64,000 bases of DNA, from the NCBI RefSeq assembly GCF_001718835.1, contig NZ_CP013443.1, positions 62,001 through 126,000 on the forward strand, given 5' to 3'. Positions within the stretch are counted from its first letter, which is position 1, and each line of letters begins with the position of its first letter. The stretch is from Burkholderia cepacia. Its GTDB lineage: Bacteria; Pseudomonadota; Gammaproteobacteria; Burkholderiales; Burkholderiaceae. A program made the translations under genes and the position numbers. Under the pieces are notes generated by a model. It made no database searches. It was not told the origin of the DNA and saw only the letters and a list, made by a program, of their open reading frames with translations. This document shows positions 7,904-17,178 of the stretch, in pieces.

Positions 7904-8827
7904 ATGGAATTGCGCGCACTGCGGTACTTCGTCGAGGTGGTTCGCCAGCAGAGCTTCACGGCGGCCGCCGACAAGCTGTTCGTGACCCAGCCGACCATCA
8001 GCAAGATGGTGAAGGCGCTGGAGGACGAGGTCGGTTCGCCGCTGCTGCTGCGCGACGGCCGGCAGATGGTGCTGACCGACGCGGGTCGGATCGTGTTCCA
8101 GCGCGGCCAGGACGTGCTCGCCGCGCAGGCGCAGTTGCAGTCGGAGCTGAACGATCTCGGCACGCTCGGGCGCGGCGAGCTGACGATCGGCATCCCGCCG
8201 CTCGGCGGCTCGCTGTTCACGCCGATCATCGCCGCGTACAAGCAGCGCTACCCGAACATCGAGCTGAAGCTGTTCGAGCAGGGCGCACGGATGATCGAGG
8301 CCGCGCTGACGTCGGGTGAGCTGGAGCTGGGCGGGCTGCTGGAGCCGGTGGATCCCGGCACCTTCGAGCGGCTGCCGATGGTGCGCGCGCCGTTGTGGCT
8401 CGTCGCGCCGCGCGAGTCGCGCTGGGAGGATCACGCGGCCGTGCCGCTCGCGGATCTCGCGCGCGAGTCGTTCGTGTTCTACGCGGAAAGCCTCGCGCTG
8501 CACGACGCGGTGCTGGATGCGTGCCGGCAGGTCGGCTTCACGCCGTCGATCGTGAGCCGCAGCGGCCACTGGGATTTCATGGCCGCGCTCGTGCACGCGG
8601 GGGTCGGCATCGCGCTGCTGCCCGAGCCGTATTGCCGGCGGCTCGACGCGGGCCAGTTCACGTGCCGGCCGATCGTCGAGCCGGAAATCACGTGGGCGAT
8701 CGCGCTCGGCTGGCTGAAGAAGGGGTATCTGTCGCACGCGGCGCGCGCGTGGCTCGACGTCGCGCGGGCGACGCTGCCCATCGCGCCCGGCGACGATCTG
8801 GCATTCGGCGGGTTGCGGGCGCGGTGA
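7904..8827 (+). CDS. LysR-family transcriptional regulator, probable lrgAB activator
   Basis: DNA-binding regulator of 307 residues. The N-terminal winged helix-turn-helix is clear: MELRALRYFVEVVRQQSFTA then KLFVTQPTISKMVKALEDEV. The C-terminal co-inducer domain follows, with a typical hinge (GELTIGIPPLGGS). The ATG at 7904 has GGGGAGG seven bases upstream, so I reject the in-frame ATG at 7838. It is transcribed away from lrgA, which makes lrgAB the most likely target; this resembles CidR-type control but the inducer is unknown. Confidence 0.9.
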   Translation: MELRALRYFVEVVRQQSFTAAADKLFVTQPTISKMVKALEDEVGSPLLLRDGRQMVLTDAGRIVFQRGQDVLAAQAQLQSELNDLGTLGRGELTIGIPPLGGSLFTPIIAAYKQRYPNIELKLFEQGARMIEAALTSGELELGGLLEPVDPGTFERLPMVRAPLWLVAPRESRWEDHAAVPLADLARESFVFYAESLALHDAVLDACRQVGFTPSIVSRSGHWDFMAALVHAGVGIALLPEPYCRRLDAGQFTCRPIVEPEITWAIALGWLKKGYLSHAARAWLDVARATLPIAPGDDLAFGGLRAR

Positions 8828-8839
8828 TCCGGCGCGCGC

Positions 8840-10402
8840 TCAATGCCCCATCGCCGGCCCGGCCCCCTTCCTCGGCTTCGTGATCCACACGAGCGCCGCG
8901 AGCGCGCCGAACATGAACGCCGACAGCAGGAAGAAGTCGTTGGTCGCCATCATGAAGCCCTGCTGCGTGACGAGCTGGTTGAGCTGCGCGTTGGCCGTCT
9001 GGCCGACGATGCCGAGCTGCGACAGCGCGCCCTGGTAGTCGGTCGTGCTCTGCGCATACACGCTCACCGATTCCGACAGCCGCGCGTGGTGGTAGATCGC
9101 GTCGTTCTCCCAGAACGTCGAGCTGGCCGCCGTGCCGATCGCGCCCGACAGCGTACGCAGGAAGTTCGACAGCCCCGACGCGCTCGCGAGCCGCTCGTCG
9201 GAGATGCTCGACAGCGTGATCGTCGTCATCGGCACGAAGAAGCACGCCACGCCGATCCCCTGCACGAGACGCGGCAGGATCACGTGGCTGAACGGCACGT
9301 CGAGCGTAAACGTCGAGTTCCAGATCGACACGCCGGCGAACACGATGAACGCGAAGCTCGCGACCATGCGCAGGTCGAGCCGGTGCATGTTGCGGCCGAT
9401 CAGCGGCGACAGCACGAGCGCGAGCAGCCCGACCGGCGCGGTCGCGAGGCCGGCCTTGCCCGCCGTGTAGCCCATCACCGTCTGCAGCCACAGCGGAAAG
9501 ATCACGACCGAGCCGAAGAACGCCATGAAGCCGAACGAGATGATCATCGCGCCGAGCGCGAAGTTGCGGTCCTTGAAGAGCGACAGGTCGACCACCGGCT
9601 CCTTCTCGGTCGCCTCCCACACGAGCATGAACGCGAGCGACACGACCGCGATCAGCGCGAGCGCGACGATGAAGGTCGAGTTGAACCAGTCGCGGTCCTT
9701 GCCGAGGTCGAGCATCATCTGCAGGCACGACACGCCGATCACGAGCAGCGCGAGGCCGATCGCGTCGATCCGCTGCTTCGTCGTCTTCGTCTCGCGGCCG
9801 CGCAGCAGGAAATATGCGCAGGTCGCCGAGAAGACGCCGATCGGCAGGTTGATGTAGAAGATCCACGGCCACGTGTAGTTGTCGCTGATCCAGCCGCCCA
9901 GCAGCGGGCCGAAGATCGGCGCGACGATCACCGTCATCGCCCATAACCCGAGCGCGAGCCCGCGCTTCGCGGGCGGGTAGCTGCGCATCAGGATCGTCTG
10001 CGAAAGCGGCACCATCGGCCCCGACACGAGGCCCTGCAACAGCCGGAACGCGATCAGCGTCTCGAAATTGGTCGCGAGGCCGCACAGCGCCGATGCAATC
10101 GTGAACGCGAGCACCGACAGCGTGAACAGCCGCACCTCGCCGACCCGACGCGCGAGCCAGCCGGTGAGCGGCACCGCGATCGCGGACGCGACCGAGTACG
10201 ACGAGATCACCCAGGTGCCTTCGCTCGTCGCGACGCCGAGGCTGCCCGAGATGGTCGGCACCGCGACGTTCGCGATCGACGTGTCGAGCACTTCCATGAA
10301 GGTGCCGAGCGCCAGCCCGACGGTGAGCAGCGCGAGTGCGCCGCCGGACAGCGGAGCGGGTTCGGCGGCGGGGGAGGCGGCGGATGCCGTGGTGGCGGAC
10401 AT
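8840..10402 (-). CDS. EmrB/QacA-type (DHA2) multidrug exporter
   Basis: Drug:proton antiporter of the major facilitator superfamily with 14 predicted membrane helices, 520 residues. Family motifs are present: LDTSIANVAVPTISGSLG near the first helix, and GWLARRVGEVRLF (motif A) after the second. The start at 10402 has AGGAGA five bases upstream. EmrB proteins normally work with an EmrA membrane-fusion protein and an outer-membrane channel; a channel gene lies at 11750 but no EmrA-like gene is visible here. A MarR regulator lies just upstream on the same strand. Confidence 0.9.
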   Translation of the reverse strand: MSATTASAASPAAEPAPLSGGALALLTVGLALGTFMEVLDTSIANVAVPTISGSLGVATSEGTWVISSYSVASAIAVPLTGWLARRVGEVRLFTLSVLAFTIASALCGLATNFETLIAFRLLQGLVSGPMVPLSQTILMRSYPPAKRGLALGLWAMTVIVAPIFGPLLGGWISDNYTWPWIFYINLPIGVFSATCAYFLLRGRETKTTKQRIDAIGLALLVIGVSCLQMMLDLGKDRDWFNSTFIVALALIAVVSLAFMLVWEATEKEPVVDLSLFKDRNFALGAMIISFGFMAFFGSVVIFPLWLQTVMGYTAGKAGLATAPVGLLALVLSPLIGRNMHRLDLRMVASFAFIVFAGVSIWNSTFTLDVPFSHVILPRLVQGIGVACFFVPMTTITLSSISDERLASASGLSNFLRTLSGAIGTAASSTFWENDAIYHHARLSESVSVYAQSTTDYQGALSQLGIVGQTANAQLNQLVTQQGFMMATNDFFLLSAFMFGALAALVWITKPRKGAGPAMGH

Positions 10403-10518
10403 CGGAATCTCCTAGACGCGGCGCGCGCAAAGCGCACGTCGGGCGTGCACGGCCGAGAACGACGGGAAATACGTGGAGCGGAGCGTATGACGCGTCATCT
10501 TCTGCCCAGACAGATAAA

Positions 10519-10532
10519 TAAGCGAACGCTTA
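10519..10532. promoter_or_regulatory. perfect inverted repeat upstream of the exporter gene
   Basis: TAAGCG-AA-CGCTTA lies in an A+T-rich patch between the MarR gene and the exporter gene, about 115 bases upstream of the exporter start. Its symmetry and position suggest a repressor operator, possibly for a MarR or TetR protein. Confidence 0.4.
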
Positions 10533-10559
10533 ACCAAAATGTCGACGCCTCGCGCAGCG

Positions 10560-11048
10560 TCAGCGGTCCGGCTCGCCGGACGAATCGCACCCGAGGATGC
10601 CGGGGCTGTTCGCGATGAAGCGCTGCAGCAGGCCGGTGAGCGTCGCGAGCTCGTCGGCCGAGAAGCCGTCGAGCTGCGCGTTGAGCGCGGTCGCGATCAG
10701 CGACGGCAGCGCACGGGCGGCTTCGGCGCCGCGTTCGGTCAGCGTCAGCTCGATCATCCGGCGGTCCTGCTCGCTGCGCGAGCGGGCAATCAGCCCCTTG
10801 CGTTCGAGCCGGTCGAGCATTCGGGTCATCGAGCCGCTGTCGTACGACATCTTGCGGGACAACTCGAACGGCGTACGCGCATAACCACGCGACAGCAGCA
10901 GGATCACGCCGATCTGCTGCGCGGTGAGGTCGAGCGGCTCGAGCGCGCGATCCATCCGCTCGACGAGCGCCTGCTTCGCCTTCGACAGGTAATAGCCGAG
11001 GCTCGTTTCCAGCGCGATGTTCTCGGGATCGTAGAGGCCGCCGGTCAT
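10560..11048 (-). CDS. MarR-family transcriptional regulator
   Basis: Winged-helix regulator of 162 residues. The MarR core is clear: LDLTAQQIGVILLLSRG, then ELSRKMSYDSGSMTRMLDRL (recognition helix), then RKGLIARSRSEQDRRMIELT (wing). It lies upstream of the EmrB-type exporter on the same strand, separated by 157 bases, and probably represses it until a toxic phenolic or drug ligand binds, as for EmrR/MprA. The ligand is unknown. No strong ribosome-binding site precedes the ATG at 11048. Confidence 0.9.
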   Translation of the reverse strand: MTGGLYDPENIALETSLGYYLSKAKQALVERMDRALEPLDLTAQQIGVILLLSRGYARTPFELSRKMSYDSGSMTRMLDRLERKGLIARSRSEQDRRMIELTLTERGAEAARALPSLIATALNAQLDGFSADELATLTGLLQRFIANSPGILGCDSSGEPDR

Positions 11049-11105
11049 GCGATTGCGCGCGCAGCAATAGTGCCTTGTCGGAAAAACGCGCCCAGTATCT
11101 TGAAA

Positions 11106-11123
11106 ATTGATTGCTTAGTCAAT
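11106..11123. promoter_or_regulatory. candidate MarR operator (ATTGA-N8-TCAAT)
   Basis: The palindrome ATTGATTGCTTAGTCAAT sits about 60 bases upstream of the MarR gene, in an A+T-rich patch. MarR proteins typically autoregulate through 16-20 bp palindromes with TTG/CAA-like arms, so this is a plausible site; binding is inference. Confidence 0.45.
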
Positions 11124-11221
11124 ATTATTCGAGACTACCAGTTACGACGTGCATGCTGCACTGCCGGAGACTATGTTCTGACCGATTCGCCCGCGCTGCC
11201 GGGCACCCGAGGATGTTCGCG

Positions 11222-11500
11222 ATGCTGTTCCTGAAAAATGCCGCCGGCGCGCTGCGCCGCAACCTGACCGATACCGCTCACCATGTGTTTTCCGGGCCGC
11301 ACCGCGGCTGGAAGATCGCGCTGTACGTGACGATGCTGGTGGTGCCGGGCGGCTCGCTCGCGGCGCTCGGGGTGGCATGGTTCGATCATCGCCGGCAGCG
11401 CAACGCGAAGGGGGCACGCAACGGCGAACGCAAGGCGGCGGCCGCCACGGAGCCGTCGTCATGGCGCGCGGCCGCCATCGAACCCGCACGCTGCCACTGA
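11222..11500 (+). CDS. small predicted membrane protein
   Basis: I do not recognise a family. The 92-residue product begins MLFLKNAAGALRRNL and has one strong hydrophobic helix at about residues 31-50 (IALYVTMLVVPGGSLAALGV), followed by a very basic tail rich in Arg, Lys and Ala. GAGG lies 9 bases before the ATG at 11222; another ATG at 11213 is possible. Codon use fits the neighbouring genes and similar small basic membrane proteins are common in this genus. It lies between the MarR gene and the outer-membrane factor gene. Confidence 0.55.
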   Translation: MLFLKNAAGALRRNLTDTAHHVFSGPHRGWKIALYVTMLVVPGGSLAALGVAWFDHRRQRNAKGARNGERKAAAATEPSSWRAAAIEPARCH

Positions 11501-11749
11501 CTCACACTCACCGGCCGGCGCCTGCCGGCGAGCGGCGCGCCCCGCGTGCGCCATCCGCCGCAAGCGATCCGTAATGCCCGGTAACCCGGCCTGCCGCGCC
11601 GGTAACACATTCCTGTCGCCGCGCACCGTACCCTTTGGGCTGCGCAGCTATCCCGCCGTCAGTTACCATTTGTCCGCCAGCGGCCTGCCGGCCGCATCGC
11701 GCGCCCGCGTGCCCATGCCCCGGGCCGCGCCCAGACAGGAATCACACGC

Positions 11750-13288
11750 ATGCCGTACGTCCCATCCCCGCGCGACCGCCGCCCGCTCGCCGCTGCCGTC
11801 GCGTTCGCGACGGCCGTGCTGCTCGCCGGCTGCGCCGTCGGGCCCGACTATCACCGGCCCGACACGTCGATCCCCGCCGCATACAAGGAAGCGCCGGCCG
11901 GCTGGAAGGTCGCGCAACCCGCCGACCGCGCCGATCGCGGCCCGTGGTGGACGGTCTACAACGATCCGCAGCTCGATGCGCTGATCGGCAAGCTCAACGC
12001 ATCGAACCAGACCATCGCGCAATCGGCGGCCGCTTACCGGCAGGCGCGCGCGCTCGTCACCGAGGCGCGTGCCGCGTATTTCCCGACCGTCGGGCTCACC
12101 GCGTCGGGCTCGCGCGCCCGCACGCCGCGCACGTCGGTGTCGTCGGGTTCGTCGTCGAGTTTCGGCAGCGGCTCGTCCGGCTCGATCAACAACAGCTACA
12201 GCGTCGGCCTCGACGCGAGCTGGGAACCCGACCTGTGGGGCAAGGTGAGCCGTACCGTCAGCGCGCAGCGCGCCGGCGAAGCGGCGGCCGCGGCCGATCT
12301 CGCGAACGCGCGGCTGTCGCAGCAGGCGCTGCTCGCGCAAACCTATTACCAGCTGCGCACGTCCGATGCGCTGCAGAAGCTGCTCGACGACACCGTGAAG
12401 TCGTACCAGCAGTCGCTGACGCTCACGCAGAACCAGTACGCGCAGGGTGTCGCCGCCCGCGCGGACGTGATCCAGGCGCAGACGCAACTGCAGAGCGCGC
12501 AGGCGGCGTCGATCGACAACGGCGTCGCACGCGCGCAGTACGAGCATGCGATCGCGACGCTGATCGGCGAACCGGCGTCGACCTTCTCGCTGCCGCCGAA
12601 TCCGCTCGCGGCCGAGCCGCCGATCACGCCGGTCGACGTACCGTCCGCGATCCTCGAACGCCGGCCCGACATCGCGGCGGCCGAGCGCCGTGCGGCGGCC
12701 GCGAACGAGCAGATCGGCGTCGCGATTTCCGCGTTCTTCCCGACGCTCACGCTGTCGGCCACCGGCGGCTTCCAGAGCTCGGTGTGGTCGCAGCTGTTCA
12801 CGCTGCCGGCACGTTTCTGGACGGTCGGCCCGCAGCTCGCGGCCACGCTGTTCGACGCCGGGCTGCGCGCCGCGCAGACCGACGCCGCGCGCGCGACCTA
12901 CGACCAGGACGTCGCAGCGTATCGCCTGGCGGTGCTCACCGCGTTCCAGGACGTCGAGGACAACCTCGCGTCGCAGCGCATCCTCGCGCAGGAAATCGAC
13001 GTGCAGCGGCAGGCCGTCGACAGCGCCGAGCACGCGCTCGCGATCGTCACGAACCAGTACAAGGCCGGCACGGTCGCCTACCTGAACGTGCTGACCGCGC
13101 AGACCACCGCGTTCACCGCGCAGCAGAAGCTCGCGACGATCGCCGGGCAGCGGATGGTGTCGTCGGTCGGGCTCGTGAAGGCGCTCGGCGGCGGGTGGAA
13201 CGTCTCGGAGATGGCGCGCGAGACGGGCGGCGTGGCCGCGCCTGCGCCGGCCAGCGGCGCGGCGGCCGTGCCGGTTGCGCAGAAGTGA
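11750..13288 (+). CDS. outer-membrane efflux lipoprotein, OprM/NodT family
   Basis: Trimeric TolC-like channel that completes tripartite efflux pumps. The N-terminus is a lipoprotein signal ending LLAGC, so the mature protein is anchored by Cys near residue 27. The family start CAVGPDYHRPDTSIPAAYKE follows directly. Two repeated coiled-coil/beta halves are visible, each with a DNARLSQ- or LAVLTAFQDVEDNLA-like segment. Length (512) is normal for NodT proteins. It is read away from the MarR gene; the EmrB-type exporter at 8840 may be its partner although no adapter protein gene is present. Confidence 0.9.
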   Translation: MPYVPSPRDRRPLAAAVAFATAVLLAGCAVGPDYHRPDTSIPAAYKEAPAGWKVAQPADRADRGPWWTVYNDPQLDALIGKLNASNQTIAQSAAAYRQARALVTEARAAYFPTVGLTASGSRARTPRTSVSSGSSSSFGSGSSGSINNSYSVGLDASWEPDLWGKVSRTVSAQRAGEAAAAADLANARLSQQALLAQTYYQLRTSDALQKLLDDTVKSYQQSLTLTQNQYAQGVAARADVIQAQTQLQSAQAASIDNGVARAQYEHAIATLIGEPASTFSLPPNPLAAEPPITPVDVPSAILERRPDIAAAERRAAAANEQIGVAISAFFPTLTLSATGGFQSSVWSQLFTLPARFWTVGPQLAATLFDAGLRAAQTDAARATYDQDVAAYRLAVLTAFQDVEDNLASQRILAQEIDVQRQAVDSAEHALAIVTNQYKAGTVAYLNVLTAQTTAFTAQQKLATIAGQRMVSSVGLVKALGGGWNVSEMARETGGVAAPAPASGAAAVPVAQK

Positions 13289-13312
13289 CGTGAAATGCGC
13301 GCGGCGCGCGCG

Positions 13313-14101
13313 TCAGCGCTGCGCGTCGCCGAAGATCAGCGAAACCTCGTTGTTCCCGATCGGGTGGCCGAGCAGGTTCAGGAGCCCCGCGAGGTTCGCC
13401 TGCTGCTCGGGCGCCGAATGCGCAGTACCGCGGAACGATCCCTGGCCGGGGCCGAAGTTGCCGTGGCCGTCGAGAAACAGCGGGCCCTGCGTCGTCGACA
13501 GGTCGAGATCGGCGCCGGCCCCCTTCGCCTGCAGCACCGCGCGGTACGAACCGAGCGGCTTCACACGCGACACGCGCGAACTCATCGAGTCGATCGTCAC
13601 CGTCAGCTGGCCGAACGCGTTGTTGCCGATCAGGCGCCAGTCGCTCCAGCCGAGCCGCACGTCGCCTTGCAGGTCGAGCGTGTTGAACGGCGTGCCGAGC
13701 CCCGCGAGCAGCGACGCGGGCACGGCCATCGTGCCCGCCGACAACACCGCGCCGCGCCACGTCGCATCGAGCGTGACCGCATCCGGCATCGCCTCGGTCT
13801 GCCGCATGCGCATCTGCACGCGCCCGGTCAGGAGCGGCCAGAAGCCCGTGGTCCATTCGACGCGGCCCGGCAGCAGCGTCGCCGCGCTCTGATCGGCCCC
13901 CGGCGCGAGCATCAGCGTGCCCGAACCGTGCCACAGCGACCCGTCCGGATCGACGAGATTCACGTGCCCGCCGGTCGCGCGCGCGAACTGCGGCGCGATC
14001 CACGCGGCCGGCGCGAGCGCGACGAGCGTCACCGCCGTCGCCAGTCCGCCCGCCGCGAGCCACGGCAACGCGGCCCCAAGCCGTCTCGACCACGGCCTCA
14101 T
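13313..14101 (-). CDS. gspN: type II secretion protein GspN
   Basis: Accessory inner-membrane protein of the general secretion pathway. The 262-residue product has one N-terminal membrane helix (about residues 9-32) and a periplasmic domain with the GspN features DGSLWHGSGTLMLAPG, WRGAVLSAG and LGWSDWRLIGNNAFGQLTV. It is the last gene of the gspG-to-gspN run. The start is uncertain: ATG at 14101 gives a normal N-terminus, while a GTG at 14128 would leave only four bases after gspM; neither has a strong ribosome-binding site. Confidence 0.9.
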   Translation of the reverse strand: MRPWSRRLGAALPWLAAGGLATAVTLVALAPAAWIAPQFARATGGHVNLVDPDGSLWHGSGTLMLAPGADQSAATLLPGRVEWTTGFWPLLTGRVQMRMRQTEAMPDAVTLDATWRGAVLSAGTMAVPASLLAGLGTPFNTLDLQGDVRLGWSDWRLIGNNAFGQLTVTIDSMSSRVSRVKPLGSYRAVLQAKGAGADLDLSTTQGPLFLDGHGNFGPGQGSFRGTAHSAPEQQANLAGLLNLLGHPIGNNEVSLIFGDAQR

Positions 14102-14132
14102 CGGCCGACCGCCACTTGCGTCGTCCACTGCG

Positions 14133-14639
14133 TCATTTCTGCGTAGACGGTTGCATCACGGCCGTCAGGTCGACCTGGCCGTCGTCCTTCAGCGCGGTGG
14201 CATGCGCCTCGCCGACCTGCACCTTGAACTGCCGGCGCGCATCGTCGAGCCACTGCGTCCACGCCGGGAACGACACGTTCTTCATCTGGATCTGCACGCC
14301 GTTGCCGACGATCTGTACCTGCGCCCCCTGCAACCCGTGATCGGACAGCGACGCGGTCAGCGCGTCCTTCAGCGCGAGGCCGGTCGGTGCCACGCCTTGC
14401 GCGGCGGCCGCCAGCGACTTCGCCTCGTTCGCCTGCGCGGTCATCTGCGCAAGCTCGCGGCGCATCGTCGGCAGCTCGCGCTGGATCCGCGCGCGGCCTT
14501 CCTGCGCGGGCGACCACAGCACCGAATACGCGATCGCGACCGCCAGCACGGCGCCGCCCCAACCGAGCAGCATTTTTTCGCGTGGCGAGCGCTCACCCCA
14601 GAATTGCGTGAGGGTCTGGTTCAGTTGTTCCGTCTTCAT
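14133..14639 (-). CDS. gspM: type II secretion protein GspM
   Basis: Inner-membrane assembly protein that pairs with GspL. The 168-residue product has a short cytoplasmic start (MKTEQLNQTLTQFWGERSPR), one membrane helix at about residues 25-42 and a periplasmic ferredoxin-like domain. The RSPREKMLLGWGGAVLAVAI stretch is a typical GspM pattern. Its ATG at 14639 overlaps the gspL stop (ATGA), so the two are probably translationally coupled. Confidence 0.93.
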   Translation of the reverse strand: MKTEQLNQTLTQFWGERSPREKMLLGWGGAVLAVAIAYSVLWSPAQEGRARIQRELPTMRRELAQMTAQANEAKSLAAAAQGVAPTGLALKDALTASLSDHGLQGAQVQIVGNGVQIQMKNVSFPAWTQWLDDARRQFKVQVGEAHATALKDDGQVDLTAVMQPSTQK

Positions 14640-16021
14640 GAGCGGCTCCGGATCGTCCATTTGCCCGTGTTGCTGTCGACTTCGCCGGACAGTCCGTTAC
14701 GCGCGAGGCGCTGCGTGAAATCGGGATCGACCTTGACCTCCGGCTTGAAGCCGACGTCGAGCCGCCGGTCGTGATAGTCGAGCGACGCGATGCCGTTCAG
14801 CGGCAATGCGCCCATCGAGCGCGACAGCCCGCTCGACAGCGCGAGGAAATCGTTCGGCGACAGCTCGCCGGCCGCCAGGCGCAACTGGTCGAGCTGGCGC
14901 TGCATCTGCGCGGGCGGATCGAGCACCGTCGTCGTCTTCGGGAACGCGGACAGCAGCGTCTCGGTGATCTGCGCCGACAGCGCATCGCGCTCGCGCGACA
15001 GCTTCCACCAGTGCAGGTTCATCCCGATCACCGCCACGCCGAGCGTCGCCGCGGCGAGTGCGAGCGGCACGCGCAGGCGCTTCACCGTCGCGCGATCGAA
15101 GCGCCACGGCTGCGATTCGAATTCGAACTGGCACAGGTCGAACTTCTCGGTCAGCGCGCGCCGCGCGAACGCGTCGAACGACAGCGGCGCGGCACCCGGC
15201 AGCAGCGCAGCGGCGCCCGACGGCTCGACGTCCGTGCGCTTGACCGACGCGAGCCGCGGCTCCGCGCCCGGCTCGCCGAGTTCGTACAGTTCGACGTCGC
15301 CGCCGCCCGCGAGCGCGGCCAGCGTGCCGGCCGCGCGCGTCGCGGGCGCCGCGAAGCCTTCGCCGAGCGCCCCGCGCGCGACCGCGAGTTCGAGGCGCGG
15401 CGCCCCGGCCGCGGCCGGCAGCGCGCCGGCCTCGACGAGCACCGGTTCGACCGGCGCCGCGAGGCCGAGCACCGCGGCGACCGCGGTCGGGCGCGGCGGC
15501 GGGGCGGCGTCAGCCTCGGCTTCGGCGACGGCCTCGTCGGCCGCCGGCGCCGGATCGGTGACGGCTGCGGCCGCCGCGAGCGGCGGCGGCAGGCAGCGCG
15601 TCGCGGGTACCGCGCTCAGGTGCCGGTGGCCGGCCGCCGTGAACGCTTCGCAGATCGTGCGGAACCACGCGCGATCGACGACGGCGAGCACGCGGCGCCC
15701 GTCGGGCAGCGCGTCCGGATCGAGCGCGATATGACAGCCGAGCGGATCCTGGATCAGCTGATCCTCGACGATGTTGGGCAGCGCCTGGCGCAGCTTCGGC
15801 CCCTTGAGCGGCGGCACGGTCGCGGCCAGCAGCAGCACGTCGCGCGCGGCGACGATCAGCACCGTCGCGTTCGCGCGCGGCAGCAGCGCGAGCGCGGCGC
15901 GGCCCGCGCGCTGCACATGGCCGGCCTTGTCGACGAGCGTGAACGGCAGCTCGGGCCACTGCCATTCCTGCAACGGCACGGCAGGCTCGCGCGGCGGCAA
16001 AGAAACAATCAACGTGCTCAC
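14636..16021 (-). CDS. gspL: type II secretion protein GspL
   Basis: Bitopic protein that recruits the ATPase GspE to the inner membrane. The 461 residues comprise a large cytoplasmic actin-like domain (from LIVSLPP, with LKGPKLRQALPNIVEDQLIQ, a conserved block), a variable Ala/Pro-rich stretch, a membrane helix (about residues 315-337) and a periplasmic C-terminal domain. The conserved PNIVEDQL block places it in GspL with confidence. It lies between gspK (26 bases) and gspM (4-base overlap). Confidence 0.93.
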   Translation of the reverse strand: MSTLIVSLPPREPAVPLQEWQWPELPFTLVDKAGHVQRAGRAALALLPRANATVLIVAARDVLLLAATVPPLKGPKLRQALPNIVEDQLIQDPLGCHIALDPDALPDGRRVLAVVDRAWFRTICEAFTAAGHRHLSAVPATRCLPPPLAAAAAVTDPAPAADEAVAEAEADAAPPPRPTAVAAVLGLAAPVEPVLVEAGALPAAAGAPRLELAVARGALGEGFAAPATRAAGTLAALAGGGDVELYELGEPGAEPRLASVKRTDVEPSGAAALLPGAAPLSFDAFARRALTEKFDLCQFEFESQPWRFDRATVKRLRVPLALAAATLGVAVIGMNLHWWKLSRERDALSAQITETLLSAFPKTTTVLDPPAQMQRQLDQLRLAAGELSPNDFLALSSGLSRSMGALPLNGIASLDYHDRRLDVGFKPEVKVDPDFTQRLARNGLSGEVDSNTGKWTIRSRS

Positions 16022-16047
16022 AAGAGCTCCTCTCCCGAATGGCGTCG

Positions 16048-17178
16048 TTATAGCTGGTCGCGGATGCGCACGACCCGTGTCGAGTGCGTGGTCGGATCAC
16101 GATACACGAGCGAGGTGCGATCGACCTCCGCGCGTTCGTGCTGGATCCGGCCATGCACGATGAAATAGCTCGAATTGACGTCGACGAGGCTCGAGTCGAG
16201 CGTCACGTTCGGCGGCGCACCGGCGCCGCGCAGCGCGAGCTGCACATCGGCGACGTTGCGGAAAAACACGGTCTCGCGGCGCGACACGAGCGCCTGCGCG
16301 GACGACACGCTCATCCCTGGGATCAGCGCCGCGATCACCTCGGCCGGCGCGGTGTTCATGTTCACGGGCGTCGTGGTCGGCAGCACGGTGGCGAACGGGC
16401 GCAGCCGCGCGACCATCTCGGGTGTCACGCCGTCGACGTCGAGCAGGCTGTCGACACCCGTCATCATCAGCGGCGCGGGCCCGCGATCGCTGTCGGCAAG
16501 GCCAGGCTCGTCGGTGAAGGCCGTGCCCTGCGTGCCGGTGCCCGCTTCCGGCAGGGGCGCGCCCGCCGCGCCGGGCAGCGTCGGCATCTGGAAACGCGTC
16601 GCCGAATGCAGCAGGCCCGCGCGCACCTGCAGCGCGATGCGCTTCGCGAACGCGCCGTCGTAGCCGAGTGTCGTCAGCAGGCGCTGGAACGCCTGGACCT
16701 GCGTGACGTTCAACTGCAGCACGCCGGGCGCCGGCGACGCCACGAGGTTGCGCAGGTTGAACTTCGCCTGGGCGTCCTCGATCGAGCCGGAGATATAGGT
16801 GTCTTCGCCGCCGTCGCCGCCGCCCACGCCGATCTTGCCCATGAAGTCCGACAGTTTCGTCTTCGCGATCGGCACGCCCCAGATGCCGCCGAGGTACGTG
16901 ATGCCGGGCGCCGTATCGCCTTCGGAGCGCAGGATCATCCGCGTCCAGTCGAGCGCGCCGCGCGCGACCCACTGCGCCTGCGCGATCTCGCGCTGGTTCT
17001 CGATGCGGCGGATCTGCACCTGCTGGCGCCACAGCATCCCCGAAACGAGGATCGCCGACAGCGCGACGACCAGCAGCGCGGTGATGATCGCCGCGCCGCG
17101 CTGGCGGCCGCGTGCCCGTGCGCGACCGGCAGCACGGGCGGCGGGTGATGAACGGTGAGGGCGCGCGCGCATCGTCAT
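16048..17178 (-). CDS. gspK: type II secretion minor pseudopilin GspK
   Basis: Large minor pseudopilin thought to cap the pseudopilus tip with GspI and GspJ. The 376-residue product has a long basic leader, then RGAAIITALLVVALSAILVS, the prepilin helix that lacks Glu at position +5, as is usual for GspK. Later features are a saposin-like region (GVTPEMVARLRPFATVLP) and the GspK-specific VNMNTAPAEVIAAL. Its ATG at 17178 overlaps the gspJ stop by four bases. The longer open frame upstream runs antisense through gspJ and is not used. Confidence 0.94.
   Translation of the reverse strand: MTMRARPHRSSPAARAAGRARARGRQRGAAIITALLVVALSAILVSGMLWRQQVQIRRIENQREIAQAQWVARGALDWTRMILRSEGDTAPGITYLGGIWGVPIAKTKLSDFMGKIGVGGGDGGEDTYISGSIEDAQAKFNLRNLVASPAPGVLQLNVTQVQAFQRLLTTLGYDGAFAKRIALQVRAGLLHSATRFQMPTLPGAAGAPLPEAGTGTQGTAFTDEPGLADSDRGPAPLMMTGVDSLLDVDGVTPEMVARLRPFATVLPTTTPVNMNTAPAEVIAALIPGMSVSSAQALVSRRETVFFRNVADVQLALRGAGAPPNVTLDSSLVDVNSSYFIVHGRIQHERAEVDRTSLVYRDPTTHSTRVVRIRDQL

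Noticed and set aside
14771..16168. 465-residue plus-strand open frame over gspL
   Set aside because: Antisense shadow; Arg/Glu/His-rich with no recognisable domain.
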